Shown here: positions 52,275 through 63,900 of the stretch, in pieces
How the letters are laid out: each line of letters begins with the position of its first letter
Numbering within the stretch: the stretch's first letter is position 1
Assembly: GCA_022559845.1 (NCBI GenBank)
Contig: CM040121.1
Coordinates: 345,128,243 to 345,192,242, forward strand
Direction: 5' to 3'
Length of the DNA stretch: 64,000 nucleotides
Origin: Amorphophallus konjac
Taxonomy: Eukaryota > Streptophyta > Magnoliopsida > Alismatales > Araceae
Position numbers and translations under genes: made by a program
The notes under the pieces: generated by a model
What the model was told of the DNA's origin: nothing
Seen by the model: only the letters and a program-made list of their open reading frames with translations
Database searches by the model: none

Positions 52275-54408
52275 TATTCTGTCCCTATGATTTTGATGAT
52301 GTCTCACACTATAAATCATTTCTTTATCTCAAGATAATCTCATGTTTAATCATGTAAGTGAATGGATTACACAGTAAGGGAATGTCCTGTTCAATTGAAC
52401 AATTTGACCAAATGAATTTTAGTGTTGCCTGAGTCATAATGTCTTGATGGTTTCAACACTATGAACCTTTGTGAACAAAAATGTTTCTCTGTGTTAATGT
52501 AAATCCTCGAGCCACTTCAGTTAATTTTGGGAGTTGTTTTCGTGCCACTTGAGCCACACTTCGTGTTGTTTCCCCTCACTAACACGAAACGATTTCGTGT
52601 CGTCTGAGCTTACAACACTTCGTGTTGATTTCCATGCTTGACAGGAAAACTTGTATGAGGTAATACTTCGTGTTGTTCTATCCTTGTCATCTATGTCTTC
52701 GAGTCCTAGTCTCGGTTGTTTAACTTCGTGTCATGTCTCCCTCTGTCTTCGTGTCGTGTTACTGAAGCAGCTCGAATAGTTCTGACGAACTCCGAGTCGC
52801 TTCTCTGTGAACCTCGTGTCGTTTCTCTCTGTCCTTTAGTTGCTCATCTCGTGTCATATTTTATGTCTGCTTGTTTAATTTCGTGTCACTTACTGTTGTT
52901 CCTCGAGTCGTTCTTTTTCTTAGTGTCACTGCTTCATCACGTGTCGTGATAGCCGTGTCACTCTTCTGTCTTCGTGCTATTTTTCTCTTTAGACTTCGTG
53001 TCCTTCTCGCCTTGACCACACTCCATGTCAATTCCTGTGTTTCATCTTCGTGTTATTTTCAACTCGTGTCGGTTTCTGTTTTCATCTTCGTGTTGTTTTC
53101 AACTCGTGTCGGTTTCTGTTTTCATCTTCGTGTTGTCTTCAACTCGTGACAGTTTCTGTTATTTGTCTTCGTGTTGTGGTCAGCCCGTGTCGCCTCGTCT
53201 TCGAGTCGTTCATTCGAGCTATTTTGTGCTCGAGTTGTTTTTCTTATGTTTTTCAAGTGTTGTTTCACTTCGTGTCGTTCTTTTCCTATCTCGTGTAGTA
53301 GTCACGTCGTGTTGTTATCATATACCTCATGCAGCTTTAGTTTTAGTGGCCATACAGCGTGTTAATGGTTTTTATCTCCTTACAGGTATGAGGAAGAATA
53401 TTCCCAAATAAATGGGCTGCACGTGATCCAAGACAAGAGGAACCAATCCAATGAGGACACGTGGCAGGAAGGTTCTGGATCGAGCGTGGGAAGCACACGC
53501 ATGTTGTGCCCTATCCACCTGCTGCTGCTATAAATAGAAACCTTCGCCAACCGATGAAGGTAGATCAGAGCCAAGAAAGAAAAGGCAGAATTACAGAGAG
53601 CTCGATCCAGCAGTGAAGAGAAAGAAAAAGAGAGATAGCAGTGAAGAGAGAAAGAGAGTTTGCAGTATCTGGTTTTTGAAATTGCTTCCCAGGAAGCTAC
53701 ATTTGTATTAACTCTCAGTATCGAATGTTTTCTCGATCAGTCTTTAGTTTCTTTTCTGATTTTCTTTATGTGTTCTTCGTCTAATTCTGATCTGTTCCCC
53801 TCCGGTATGTGGAGGAAGGGAGTCTAACTCCGGTTTCCCTCTGGGTTGCAGAGGAAGAGAGATCACTGATCTCTGGTGTTGCTAGTGACGGGTTGTCATT
53901 AGCAGGTTCCCTCCGGTGTGTGGAGGAAGGGAGAGGCACTCTTCGGTTATGTTCGTGCTGGGTGCTAGAACAGGTTTCAAGCTCTGCGGGTGGCAGAACT
54001 TGGTTGAGGGATTTGTCTCCCTTGGGTTTTGAAGCTGTTTGGCAGCAAGTTGTTCGCAGACTGAGTCTGCTGTGCTCTAGCAGTGGCTAGTGGAATCCTC
54101 ACTCTAGTTGGAGTGAGGGGTGGATGTAGATTGCTGACTGTAGTCGAACCACCTAAAAAACCGGTTGTCTTCTCTGTGGTTTGCGGTCTTTATCATCGCT
54201 CTCTATCTGTTTGTCACTTCGACTATTTGTTTGCTCAGCTCTTCATTATCATTCTCTTATTCGATCTTGAGTGGTATCTGCATTTGCAATTCTTTGTGTG
54301 CTAGTTTAGAAGGGGCATAAGCGGTAGATTTATTTTCTTGCCTAAGTTTTGCAAATTGGGAGTGATCTATTCATCCCCCCCTTCTATATCACTCTTGCTG
54401 CGCTAACA
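52275..54408 (+). repeat. 3' LTR of copia 2 (2134 bp)
   Basis: It begins TATTCTGTCCC, where the 5' LTR has TGTTGTGTCCC, so the usual TG start is mutated to TA here. It ends GCGCTAACA before CCTCC. It has one 28-bp leader unit fewer than the 5' LTR. Confidence 0.92.
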
Positions 54409-54413
54409 CCTCC
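54409..54413 (+). other. Right target-site duplication of copia 2
   Basis: CCTCC is identical to 43264-43268. The undisturbed site is seen in the copia 1 5' LTR as GAAGACCTCCAAGTG near 15190. Confidence 0.93.
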
Positions 54414-55701
54414 AAGTGTATACACTCTCACATGATACCCACTTGGTTAACTGTTGTGTCAAGTTTATACACTCGATTCCCTCATGCATTTCACAGAAGT
54501 CTTCATATTCTATCTTGCTATGAAAATGCTTTCATCACAAGTCTGTACACCGTCTTTTACATGCGTTCATACATTAAGTCTATACACTCACTCTCACGTT
54601 GTACACACTTGATCATTTGCTGCTTTAAAGTATGTACATTTGCTGATTAACAGTCTGAACTACCTAATTCGAATCATGTCTTCTGTCTCTGTCAGAAGAT
54701 AAACACAGGTTAATGATCGGGCACGTGATCTGAGGATGATCCCTGGCACGTGATCCGAGGTGCTCTCTGGGCGGGAACCTGAAAGCCACACGCCCATCAT
54801 CTGCTATATATATGAAGCATCGTCCTTCAGTGAAAGACAGATCGTGAAAAGAAAGAACAGAAGATATTCGAGTGAGGCTGCACGATCCAGAAAAGAGAGA
54901 GAGCAGAAAGTCCCACATTGTCCAGATCCGAGAGGAATATGTTCGAGAGAGAGAGAGCAGTGTCTGCGGTTTGATGAATTGCTTCCTTTGAAGCTACATT
55001 TGTATTGGTTTCAGAACCGACTGCTTCTTCGTTGGTCCTTGTTTCTATTTTGTGTTCTTTTTATTTGTTCATTCTTCTTATTCGAATTTGTTCCCCTCCA
55101 GTGTGTGGAGGAAGGGAGTGTAACTCTAGTTTCCCTCTGGGTTGCAGAGGAAGAGAGATCGGTGATCTCTGGTGTTGCTAGTGACGGGTTGTCATTAGTA
55201 GTTTCCCTCCGGGTTGGAGGAAGGGAGACTTGTCTCCGGTTCAATTCTAGCTGGTAGCTGGAACAGGTTTCAAGCTCTGTGGGTAGCAGAGTTTGGTTGA
55301 GGGATTTGTTTCCCTTGGGTATTCAAGCTGTGTGGCAGCAAGTTGTTCGCAGACTGAGTCTGCTGTGTTCTAGCAGTGACTAGTGGAATCCTCACACTAG
55401 TTGGAGTGAGGGGTGGATGTAGATTGCGGACTGCAATCGAACCACCTAAAAATCCGATTGCCTATTCTGTGGTTTGATGTTATTATCCGCGCTCTCCATA
55501 TGCTTGTCTCTTTGCTTCCTTGTGATCAGCTCTTCAATCTCATCTACTTATACTGTCTTGATTGTTGACTGCGTTAGCATTCTCATTGTGCAGGTTCAGG
55601 AGGAGTGTAAACAGTAGAATTAATTTTTAGCCGAAGTTTTTACAAATTGGGAGTGATCTATTCATCCCCCCCCCTTCTATATCACTCTTGCTGCGCTAAC
55701 A
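54414..55701 (+). repeat. 3' LTR of copia 1, second part
   Basis: It continues the copia 1 LTR from AAGTGTATACACTC to GCGCTAACA, with CACGTG motifs at 54722 and 54747 and the hairpin chain at 55095-55448. CCTCACAC at about 55390 has lost one pair against GAGTGAGG. Confidence 0.93.
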
Positions 55702-56466
55702 AATAGCGCAATGTCTTTTTTACTATTTTTTTCCTTTGTTCATATCTCATCTATTTGAACAACATTCTGTACACTTGTGTAAACCATCAGTCTTTGCTCC
55801 ATGCCAAAATAACATGCAATCATTTTCACATGCATCTATTTCTTCATAATCAAGTCCCAGATCTTCTATCATCTTTCTTGTTTGATAGAAAGTCTCATGT
55901 ATTTCATTAGGCACAAGAAATGCATCTCTCAATAATTTCAATAGTGTAGTGACAGATGTATCAGACCACCCATAAAGAGATTTTATGTTAAACAACTTAA
56001 CAGGAAAGGAGAGTTTGCTATATTTCTTACATCCTGGGTATAACTCCTTTTCAGCATTTTCCAACAACTTATAAAATTTTTCAGCATCAATACCAATTTT
56101 ATTTCCAATCGCATTTTGTTGCTCCATGTCTTCCTCATGTATCAATGGAACTCCAAAAGCATCATGAATCATTCTATGCATATCATCACCAACTATATTA
56201 TTACTTGATGATGTAATATCCGTATGCTGCATTACTCTTTTTTCTCTATGAAATGTCCAGATAGTGTATGACAACATCATACCTCTGAATAGTAAATGTT
56301 CAGCAACTTCTTTTGGTGATAATAATGCAAGGTTGTAACAATGTTTACATGGACATCTAATGACCTTATTTGATCCTGCATTTGCTATAGCAACCTTCAA
56401 GAATTCAACCACCCCACTTAAGTATTCTGGGCTATTACGGGACTTACGTATCCAACTTCTATCCAT
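55702..56466 (-). pseudogene. CACTA (TNP2-family) transposase, N-terminal part
   Basis: Starts at ATG 56466-56464 (MDRSWIRKSRNSPEYLSG). This is the transposase-associated N-terminal domain with its Cys-rich segment (IRCPCKHCYN), followed by a TNP2 segment ending in a CX2C-type region (CENDCMLFW, CTECC). A TGA near 55736-55734 follows a small frame slip; the frame that continues the family pattern (YEQRKKIVKK) begins a few bases later. The gene then enters copia 1 at 55701 and resumes at 14255. It belongs to a CACTA DNA transposon older than copia 1. Confidence 0.9.
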
Positions 56467-57613
56467 CTGAAGATTTAGACTTGAATATATAAAACTATAA
56501 ACTATTACTCATGTATGAAAAATCTATAACAAGTTCTATCAAGTTCAATAATAAAATGAGCCATCACCTAGGCTCACTGGATCACATACCTTTGTGAGTT
56601 TACGATGGTCTCAACTTTGACTTTTAATTGGACGACAATTACATTTTGAGAAAAGTTGCCCTTAACTCACACCTTTCTCGCAATAACCTAAAACATTGAA
56701 TAATATAGTAGTTGATAGATATTAGCAAAGTGCTTCATGATGAAAAATTTCTCAATATTGATGAATTACACAATTCACTGCTAGAAAAAGATGCAGACCT
56801 AATCCACTACATCAATGACTTGAGTTACTAAATTTTCCTTTCTAGCATCTATTCCCCTGTTAAGCTTGAATTCAGAGAACACAATCGCAAGAAGGATATT
56901 TAGGCATATATCTTGCATGGCAGCATCTGTAAGCATGCCCTAGCAGGTATTGGAGGATCAAAGTGCCATCTATGAAAAAATAACCAAGAGATTGGTAACA
57001 AGCTAGTCAGTTGAGCCACCCACTTATATATTGACAAGGACACTATAAAGAATCACATCGAATTGCAGGAAGTACATGTATGAAAAAAATCCCTGAGGCC
57101 TTCATTACAGCAAGTTCGTAGCATTTAATGTATATCATATTCACAGGGAGAATGAATGAACTGTTAGTACAAACCAACATAATATAATACAGTGATTAGT
57201 TGTGGTAGTACAAACCACATCAAATATTCTAAAGATGGGCCATGTTTTTAAGTGCTGCCATAGAAAATGTCAGATAAATTATCCTGTAGACCACCACCCA
57301 CAATTCCTAGACCTGAATGCAGGTTGCCTAATCACTAGAAGAAATGTGTTTTGCCTTCTATTTTTTTAACATTTAGCAAGGCAGCATGTTTAATTTTCAT
57401 TAAGTTGAGAAATATGCCAAAGAATGATGTACTCATCCTATAGATTTAGGTAAATGGTCACTGGATTGCACTCAAATCAAATGTATAACTACCTGAGAGA
57501 TCATCAAAGCTAAATGAAAGTTCTTCATTTGTCGTGAACGCAAAGCTTTAAATCACGAGTCATAAAACTGGTCCATGATCTCCAAGATATTGTTAACAAG
57601 CTATTAAATCAAG
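56467..57613. other. Sequence between CACTA gene and aldehyde-oxidase exons, nothing recognisable
   Basis: AT-rich non-coding DNA. It may be CACTA 5' region, aldehyde-oxidase intron or both. CACTA-like words (CACTGCTAGAAAAAG at 56776, CACTAGAAGAAATGTG at 57332) are both in the wrong orientation to close the transposase-bearing element. Confidence 0.5.
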
Positions 57614-57759
57614 ATTTTCCTGGACCACCCATTTTGTCTGTAGCGGAGGCTGTCCAAAGATCCAGCTTTTTTGAGATTCCACCTTTCATTCAACTAAAAC
57701 AGGTGGGAGACTTCCACAAAGGCCTGGAAAAAGCTGATCACAAGATTCTTTCAGCTGAG

Positions 57760-57916
57760 GTACTTCTCATATGCTTTTGTAGTTATTTTCCTCTAGCGTC
57801 CAAGAGCTTAAATCATTTTATGCATATGTTTGCAATGTGTAGTGATCAAATTTGCCACTCTTCAAATTCAATATATTGGCACCAAAACCAACAGATTTGT
57901 TCTACACTTTTTTCAG
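57760..57916 (+). other. Aldehyde oxidase intron a
   Basis: A 157-bp intron with GTACTT at the start and ACTTTTTTCAG at the end. It joins exon a to exon b in phase 0. Confidence 0.8.
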
Positions 57917-58878
57917 ATTGTTCTTGGATCCCAATACTACTTTTATATGGAGACACAAATAGCACTTGCTATTCCCGATGAGGATAACTGCATGTTGATC
58001 TATAGTTCATCACAGTGCCCTAAGAAGGCACAGGATGTAATTGCAGAATGCCTTGGCATTCCTAACCATAATGTCCGAGTGATCACAAGAAGAGTTGGTG
58101 GAGGTTTTGGTGGGAAGGCCATGAGATCAATGCCTGTGAGTATCAACTTGTTCCTTTTGTTTCAATTGCTGAATGGATTTAAAGCCAATCTTTTATCTGT
58201 CAATAATGAGTTTAAACCATTATAATTGGCATCCCATTGTTCTATAACTTTCCCCCAAGAATCTAGCTACTTGTAGAAAGTTTTATATATAGATAGTCTG
58301 GTCATCAATAACCTCCTCTGCCTTTTCCAGCTGAAAAAGTAGCATGCAATAAGAATAAACAGCCTTATGTTTTTTTACATGTAGACGTTTGTCATTCTTG
58401 TTACTATTTGATAATTCTCTCTCTGTGTTACCATTGTTTTTTTACTAAAACTTAACCATATGATTTAATGGCATAGGCAATGCTCTTAGAGTTGAGATAG
58501 GATCACAAATCTGGCAGTTTCTAGTCCCAGTCTGGGACTTTGGGCTGGATGTGTCCAATTCCAGTTCTGTGTGGGTCTGATTAATTCTCAAGAAAATTAG
58601 CTAGGAACGGCCTTATCTCCCCAGAGGATCAGGAGAAGCCTAATTCTAATTTGGGTCCACAGATTCTTCGAATCATTTTCTTAGGTATGTGGATGCCCAT
58701 GCGATTATCTCTATTTCAGAGTCCTAATGCTATCCCAGGATAATTACATTTCATCAGGAAGGGGAGAAAAACAAACTTGATGTCCACTCATAAAAAGACT
58801 GAACATCATACAGAAAAAAATATTTATCATATAAAAATATTCATGGATGCCATGGGATACTACTTTAAATTCTAAGCT

Positions 58879-58907
58879 CCTCCCCCCCCCCCCCCCCGCC
58901 CCCCACA
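58879..58907 (+). repeat. Poly-C run
   Basis: Seventeen or more consecutive C residues, then GCCCCCC. Length may be unreliable, as such runs are error-prone in sequencing. Confidence 0.9.
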
Positions 58908-59124
58908 TTCTTGCTTTTGCTCAGTCCCCCTTTGTAACCATACACATAACATCTTTTCAAACAGTAGATCCATTAGGAGTCATCGGTCAGACACCTATAC
59001 CATATGTTGAATGCTCGGGTCTGGATTTTGTAGATTCGGTGAAAAATCATTATTTCCAGAAACTGGTGGATGTGGGATTTCATGTGAAAGGAATAAACTA
59101 TTTTTTTTTTTAACTTAGTTCCTA

Positions 59125-59346
59125 TTTCAGAAAGGTGCATTTCAGATTGTATTCCTAGTGAAATGATAAGGCTATTTCATATTTTTCAGGAAAATGCAAA
59201 CTTATGCCACTGCTCACAAATCTGTTTAGTTCATAATTCAGAAAGGTGTATCATAGATTGCATTCCTAATGAAACGAAAAGCTATATCATACTTCTCAGG
59301 AATATGCAAAATTATGCCACTGCTCACCAGTCTGTCTAGATTATGT
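59125..59346 (+). repeat. 111-bp tandem duplication in intron b
   Basis: CAGAAAGGTG recurs at 59128 and 59239. Both copies run through ATGCCACTGCTCAC to TCTGT(T/C)TAG. They have diverged at more than ten positions. Confidence 0.9.
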
Positions 59347-59599
59347 CATTCTATCATAATGTTGTACTTATCTTGCCTTCATACTTCTTTCTGTTCTTGA
59401 TCTGTCCCCTCCTCCCCACCCCAAAACTAGACAGCAGCTTGTTGGTAGGTGACTAACAAAAGTCAAATATTTAATTTACTTACTACTAATGACTATAATG
59501 ACTCGTCTTCTTTGTGTTTAGGTTGCAACTGCATGTTCACTTGCAGCATATAAATTACTCAGCTGTGCTCTCATTGACTTACTCCTCAGCTATTCCTAA

Positions 59600-61864
59600 C
59601 TCAAGGTGACAAACTTAATCCATTCCATGTCACCGACATGCCTTAGTATCGTTTTTTCAGTCTTATCTTAACTATCTATCCTTTTAACTGAAATAACAAA
59701 ATTAAGAATGTGTGTACTATAATTGCTCCAAACCAACTACGCCCTACTGTTTCATTTTCCGTAGTGGATTTTATGCACACTCATATTTAACTGTGACACT
59801 CCTCATCCTTTCCTATTCAGCCATCTTGTCAAAACCTCAATCAATATATATCAGTTATATCTTAATGATCATACTCTTAGCTGATACTTTCTTGATTACT
59901 GGGAGGCAGATAGCACTCTAGTTTATATAAGGGAAGTTAATCAGAGAGCTTCATCTCTCCTAACAGAGTGGTGAAGAATAACAAACCAGTCTAGACGGTT
60001 GAATCAATTGAAAGTATAATATAAAAGGGGAAGAGATATGGAAAAACATCTTGTAATCAAGCCTATTAGTCTCCAAATTTTAACTTTACTTTTTACTAGA
60101 ATCAATAGTAATAAATTAGTAATTTGGGCACTCCCTACCTCTCATTTTGGGCCAACCCCTAGTTGAGAGATCCTTGAATAGAAATGAAACAACCATGATG
60201 TCCTAAGAAAACAGGAAGCAGAAACTCCAAGTATGCAAATTGGGGCACACCCAAATTATTTTGCTAACAACCCCTTTAAGAAACAAAACAAATCTAAACA
60301 TGTTGGATGGTACTCCTGTAATATCTGTGTTAGAATTTATAGGTGGAGTTTCAACTCACACTTCCTAACAGATTTGAGAAACCATGGATATGTAGCAGAA
60401 ACTTTGTGGAACTTGAAAAACTAGAAACATCAATTTCACATGAAATCCAATGCACTAGTTACTACACATCAATGAGATTAACTTGATTAATCCCTTGAGG
60501 AAACATGATTAATGACAAAAGTAGCCTAAAATAAATTAAACATTCTAGATTATATGGAATTTCTCATGTACGAACAGTGGATCCTTTGGGACAGGTTAAG
60601 AATGCACCTAGGGAACTCAAATGAATAGGCGCAGGACTTCCAATGAACCAAGTCTCTTGCTCCAGATTTACTCATGTGACTGTTTGTTTCATGAATGAAT
60701 GAAAGGAAGCATGCGTGAAAAGAATGATACATTAATAGGAGAGCTGACTTGATTCAAGAACATTCAAAAGAAGGTTGTCTAATCTTAGGAATCAAAACTA
60801 TCACTATAACATATATTGCTGGCATAATGTCGTAGCACATTGTTGGAAATGAAATAAACTATCATACATAAACTCAGAAATGGTTGAGTGAGCATGCTAT
60901 TTAATAAGGAAAACATGACCCTCGTCCATTCATCAGTATTGGCTTGAGGTTTCAATTTGCCTAGAGATTCATCTCACATCTCGTCAGATGATTGGCAATC
61001 GAGTTCATCTAACAGATGAACTCCGAATGCTCTACTGCAACTTTGCACATGCTTTGACGAAAAATATCCATCAAGTTCATGGACCTGAATCCTTAATTCA
61101 TAGACATCTCCTAACTCATTCATAAGTTATCAATAATTATATTGACTAAATGATGCAAGAGCAAGATTGCCAATACTTGCAAAAGAGTTTAGCTCACTTA
61201 AGGGATAGAATGCACAGATAGGACGAAGACTCACAGTTAGTCCTTAATTTTACTGTGTGGTTATTCTGCCATTTTCTTGCATTAGAACTAGGGCTATGCA
61301 GGGTTCCATTGGGTTTGGTTTGGAAGATTTTTCTTCTATATGAACTAAACCAAATGGGTGCATGAAACCGAATCCAACTGAAGTGGAATAATTTTGCACT
61401 TAGGCAAAAGGACTCTGCTATCGAATTGCCACTCTGTAGATGAACTTGTGAGATGAATGGGATGGGGACGGAGGGAGGCCCATGGAAGCAAAAAAAAAAA
61501 GGGAGATGCACTGATGTCTCGCCCCATCTTCCCAACCCATTCCCCAGCATCATATATGTTTCTTATTTAGGATTATTTGTTGAAAGATGGAATCTCAATA
61601 AAAATCAAGGGAGGGCCATGCCATAAACACATTCTTTCTTCCATGTTACCTTTAAGTATATTCTGAGGGAGAAAACATCTCAAAAATGCTTCCAAACAGC
61701 ATAAAAAGAAGCTTTTCCAAGCTAAATACTTCCTTCTCTGAAGGATATAGAGGAAATAGTTCACACTCTTGTTCAACAAAAAAATTCCCCCCCTCCATAT
61801 TGAATACCATCTCATGCATGTTGTATAGGAATCTACAGTAAGAACACAGAGAGAAATCTTGGAG
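59600..61864. other. AT-rich non-coding DNA, nothing recognisable
   Basis: No ORF with family features, RNA gene or LTR boundary was seen. The short ORFs present have no coding character. Confidence 0.5.
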
Positions 61865-62018
61865 GGCGCACCGTCAGTGGCAGTGAAGCAGCGGCAACTG
61901 GGTGGCAACGGCACCGTCGAGGGTGACAGCGCCTCCGTGTGATGGCGACGATGGCGGTTCTCCCTCAATCCTGCGCGTCCTCGACAGCGGCGACTCTGGT
62001 GCCGACGGCGAGAGAAGG
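61865..62018 (-). other. GC-rich patch cut by the minus-strand LTR
   Basis: This segment has strikingly higher GC than its surroundings and an open minus-strand frame rich in Arg, His, Pro and Ser (for example RENRHRRHHTEALSPS). It could be a 5' untranslated or first-exon piece of a minus-strand gene whose upstream part is displaced by the LTR. No product can be named. Confidence 0.35.
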
Positions 62019-62620
62019 TGATGATAGAGTAGGTGGTGGTCTGAAATAGATCCAGAAGGGGGGTGAATGGATCTTCTATACAAAATCTTTGCCCAATTAA
62101 AAATTAACTCTGATTGAATTACCACTAGATGAATGATCGATCAGTGAAGGCACAAGTTCAGAGCACACTTACCAAATTCCTTCAGCAAATAGAAGTGTTG
62201 CTAGACACTTAGAAGTAGGACTAGTGCAATGCAATCATTACAACTAAGAACTGAAAGACTCAAACCACAGCAATGAACTACAATACTTAAGCCCCACACG
62301 CCATCAATAATACTACTAAGCATATAAGCAACCACTACGCAGCTGCGGATATAGGAAGGATAACATTGAGACAAACCTCGAAAGGAAGAATGCACAACCG
62401 ATGAACCAGTAGTGAATGACGATAGACATTCACACAAATAATCAAACACTTCACAGAATAGATGGATCAAGCAAACATAATGGCAAACATGTTTCCCCCA
62501 AACAAACAAGCAATAGACCCTGTGAAGGAGATAGAGGAGATGGCCAAACACACAAGGCAACCCACGGCACACAGAATTTTTTAGGTGGTTCGGCCAGACA
62601 CCAGTCCACCTACATCCACC

Positions 62621-63019
62621 CCTCACTCAAACCCGAGTGAGGATCCCCTTGCCAAAGCAAGACACAGACTCAGTCTGCAACAGACGCTGCCAAACAGCTT
62701 GAGAATGAGGGAAACAAATCCCTCGACCTAATCTTGCTACCCATAAGATCAGCAACCACTGCTACTGCAGTGACTGGAGAGTCTAACTCTCCCTTCTCCT
62801 GCTACCGCAGAAGGAACCGTGAGCAACACTCAGTTTCTCACAACCAGAGGAGTAATCCTCCCTTCCTCCAAATCAGTGGGGAACTCGTGAGTGACACCAA
62901 GCACTCACAATCGGAGACCCAAGTCTCCCTTCTTCTGATTGCTCAGAAGGAACCCACAAGTGACACCCCGCCACTTGCAAACTGGAGACGCAGTCTCCCT
63001 TCTCCTGAATCCTCAGGAG
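62621..63019 (-). other. Hairpin chain in the minus-strand LTR
   Basis: Ordered inverted repeats: CCTCACTC/GAGTGAGG (62621), CAGACT-c-AGTCTG (62665), GCTG-ccaaa-CAGC (62686), GAGGG/CCCTC (62707), ATCTT/AAGAT (62731), CACTGC-tact-GCAGTG (62757), GGAGAG-tctaa-CTCTCC (62777), GGAGAC-ccaa-GTCTCC, GGAGAC-gca-GTCTCC and TCCTGA-atcc-TCAGGA (63003). Order matches copia 1; several stems have entirely different sequence. Confidence 0.85.
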
Positions 63020-63405
63020 GAACCCCGATACCAAACCAGGAAATTGGAAACCAAAGCGAACAAAAAAAAGAAAATAAGCGAAAGGAAAAATACAGATGCA
63101 GAAATAAGTCTGTAGCTCTCGCAGGAGCAAATCTATAGCTCTCGCAGGAGAAAATATGTTCAGGACTTGATCCTGGAACAAATAACCACTGATCTTTAAT
63201 ATTGGCACCAGCTGCTTCAATCTCTCAACTCTTTCTTCCTCTTTCATTTTCTTCTCTTCTCTTTCTTTTGCTCGCACACTGGCTCTCTCTCTCTCTACAG
63301 GCTCACTCTTTCTTTTTTTCTAATCTATCTGCTTCACTTTATGGTGGCTCCTTCTTCTATTGTCAACCCTTCTCTCTTCGATGATGTGGAATTCTGAGTG
63401 CTTGA

Positions 63406-63416
63406 TCACTTTTATA
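63406..63416 (-). promoter_or_regulatory. Probable TATA box of the minus-strand LTR
   Basis: The minus strand reads TCTATAAAAGTGATC. Two CACGTG-containing words lie upstream on that strand (63491, 63558), the same arrangement as in copia 1 and 2. Confidence 0.6.
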
Positions 63417-63649
63417 GACTGCGAGATCTGGGTTCCCACAAGCTCACGCACCTGTCGTGTGGAGAGAACATTCCCGCGCTTCTGGAGAGGCCACGTGTCA
63501 AGGAGCAGGAAAAGCAATGATCCACATGGCAGTCACTCCAGTCAGAGTGGCCTTTGATCACGTGCCAATCACTATCCTTACTTAGAACCCATGTGGTTGC
63601 GCTTTCATCAAGTCCCTGTTAAAATAGACAGTCATTAGGCATTTTGTCA

Positions 63650-63900
63650 AACATTTGAAGGCATGCGTGAATAATAAATGTGGATAGACTTTATAAAGTT
63701 AAGATAGGTGTAAAAAAGATATGCACATACATGATTAAGGCAAATGGAGAAAATGCACTGACTTGATTTTAAGCATAATGGAAATGTATGCAGACTTGGT
63801 TTAAGCATAAGGGAAATGTGTGCAGACTTGATTTTGCTGCAAGCAAACATGTGCACAGACCTTATCTTGCGAAGGCCAAATGTGCACGGACTTGAAGTGC
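63650..63900 (-). repeat. AAGTCTG-word array in the minus-strand LTR U3
   Basis: Five to six copies of CAAGTCTG(C/T)(A/G)(C/T)ACAT read on the minus strand (plus: ATGTGTGCAGACTTG, ATGTGCACGGACTTG). It is related to the words arrayed in copia 1 U3. Confidence 0.7.

Larger units (their letters stand above)
43269..54408 (+). mobile_element. Copia element 2 (Sirevirus-like), 11.1 kb, intact pol
   Basis: It is flanked by identical CCTCC duplications (43264-43268, 54409-54413) inside the copia 1 3' LTR. It has LTRs of 2164 and 2134 bp, a Met-type PBS, gag with four stops, a fully open pol, a 1.55-kb non-coding region and a PPT. The proteins are close to those of copia 1, but the U3 differs. The LTRs are nearly identical apart from one 28-bp unit (CAGTGAAGAGAAAGAAAAAG-type) in the leader and scattered substitutions, so this is the youngest or nearly youngest insertion here. 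Confidence 0.95.
14256..55701 (+). mobile_element. Copia element 1 (Sirevirus-like), split by two later insertions
   Basis: The element starts TGTTGCATCC after AACAG (14251-14255) and ends GCGCTAACA before AATAG (55702-55706). This is a 5-bp target duplication with one mismatch. Subtracting the nested elements at 21146-40221 and 43269-54408 with their duplications leaves about 11.2 kb: two 2.22-kb LTRs, an initiator-Met PBS, gag, pol, a 1.5-kb non-coding 3' region with several polypurine tracts, and a final PPT. Sirevirus placement rests on the long gag with one zinc knuckle and a coiled-coil tail, the pol sequence and the multiple PPTs. The coding frame has eight nonsense changes and no frameshift relative to copia 2. 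Confidence 0.93.
58136..59521 (+). other. Aldehyde oxidase intron b
   Basis: A 1386-bp intron from GTGAGT to TTTGTGTTTAG, AT-rich, with a poly-C run near 58880-58900 and a 111-bp tandem duplication. No gene is seen within. Confidence 0.75.
57614..59599 (+). pseudogene. Aldehyde oxidase (abscisic/indole-acetaldehyde oxidase family), three exons, truncated
   Basis: Exon a (57614-57759) encodes PPILSVAEAVQRSSFFEIPP and ends HKILSAE at donor GTACTT. Exon b (57917-58135) begins after TTTTTTCAG and contains GSQYYFYMETQ, AIPDEDNC and RVITRRVGGGFGGKAM; the last is the molybdopterin-binding loop of the xanthine dehydrogenase/aldehyde oxidase family. Exon c (from 59522) begins VATACSLAAYKL, then loses similarity and reaches TAA at 59599. 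Both introns are GT-AG, phase 0. Plant family members have about 1,350 residues and make abscisic acid or related acids. Only about 135 residues are here, with no upstream or downstream exons, so this is a fragment. Either the gene was broken or a transposon carried the piece. Confidence 0.85.

Noticed and set aside
56776..57350. CACTA-terminus-like words CACTGCTAGAAAAAG and CACTAGAAGAAATGTG
   Set aside because: Both read as left ends in plus orientation, while the transposase-bearing element needs a complement-oriented end here. No matching right end or 3-bp duplication was found.
57634..57981. Single 115-codon ORF across the first aldehyde-oxidase exon
   Set aside because: It reads through the intron from an internal non-ATG start. 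The family similarity requires splicing at 57760 and 57916.
60233..60732. Small ORFs of about 60 codons on both strands
   Set aside because: AT-rich sequence with no motif, no splice context and no neighbouring coding signal.
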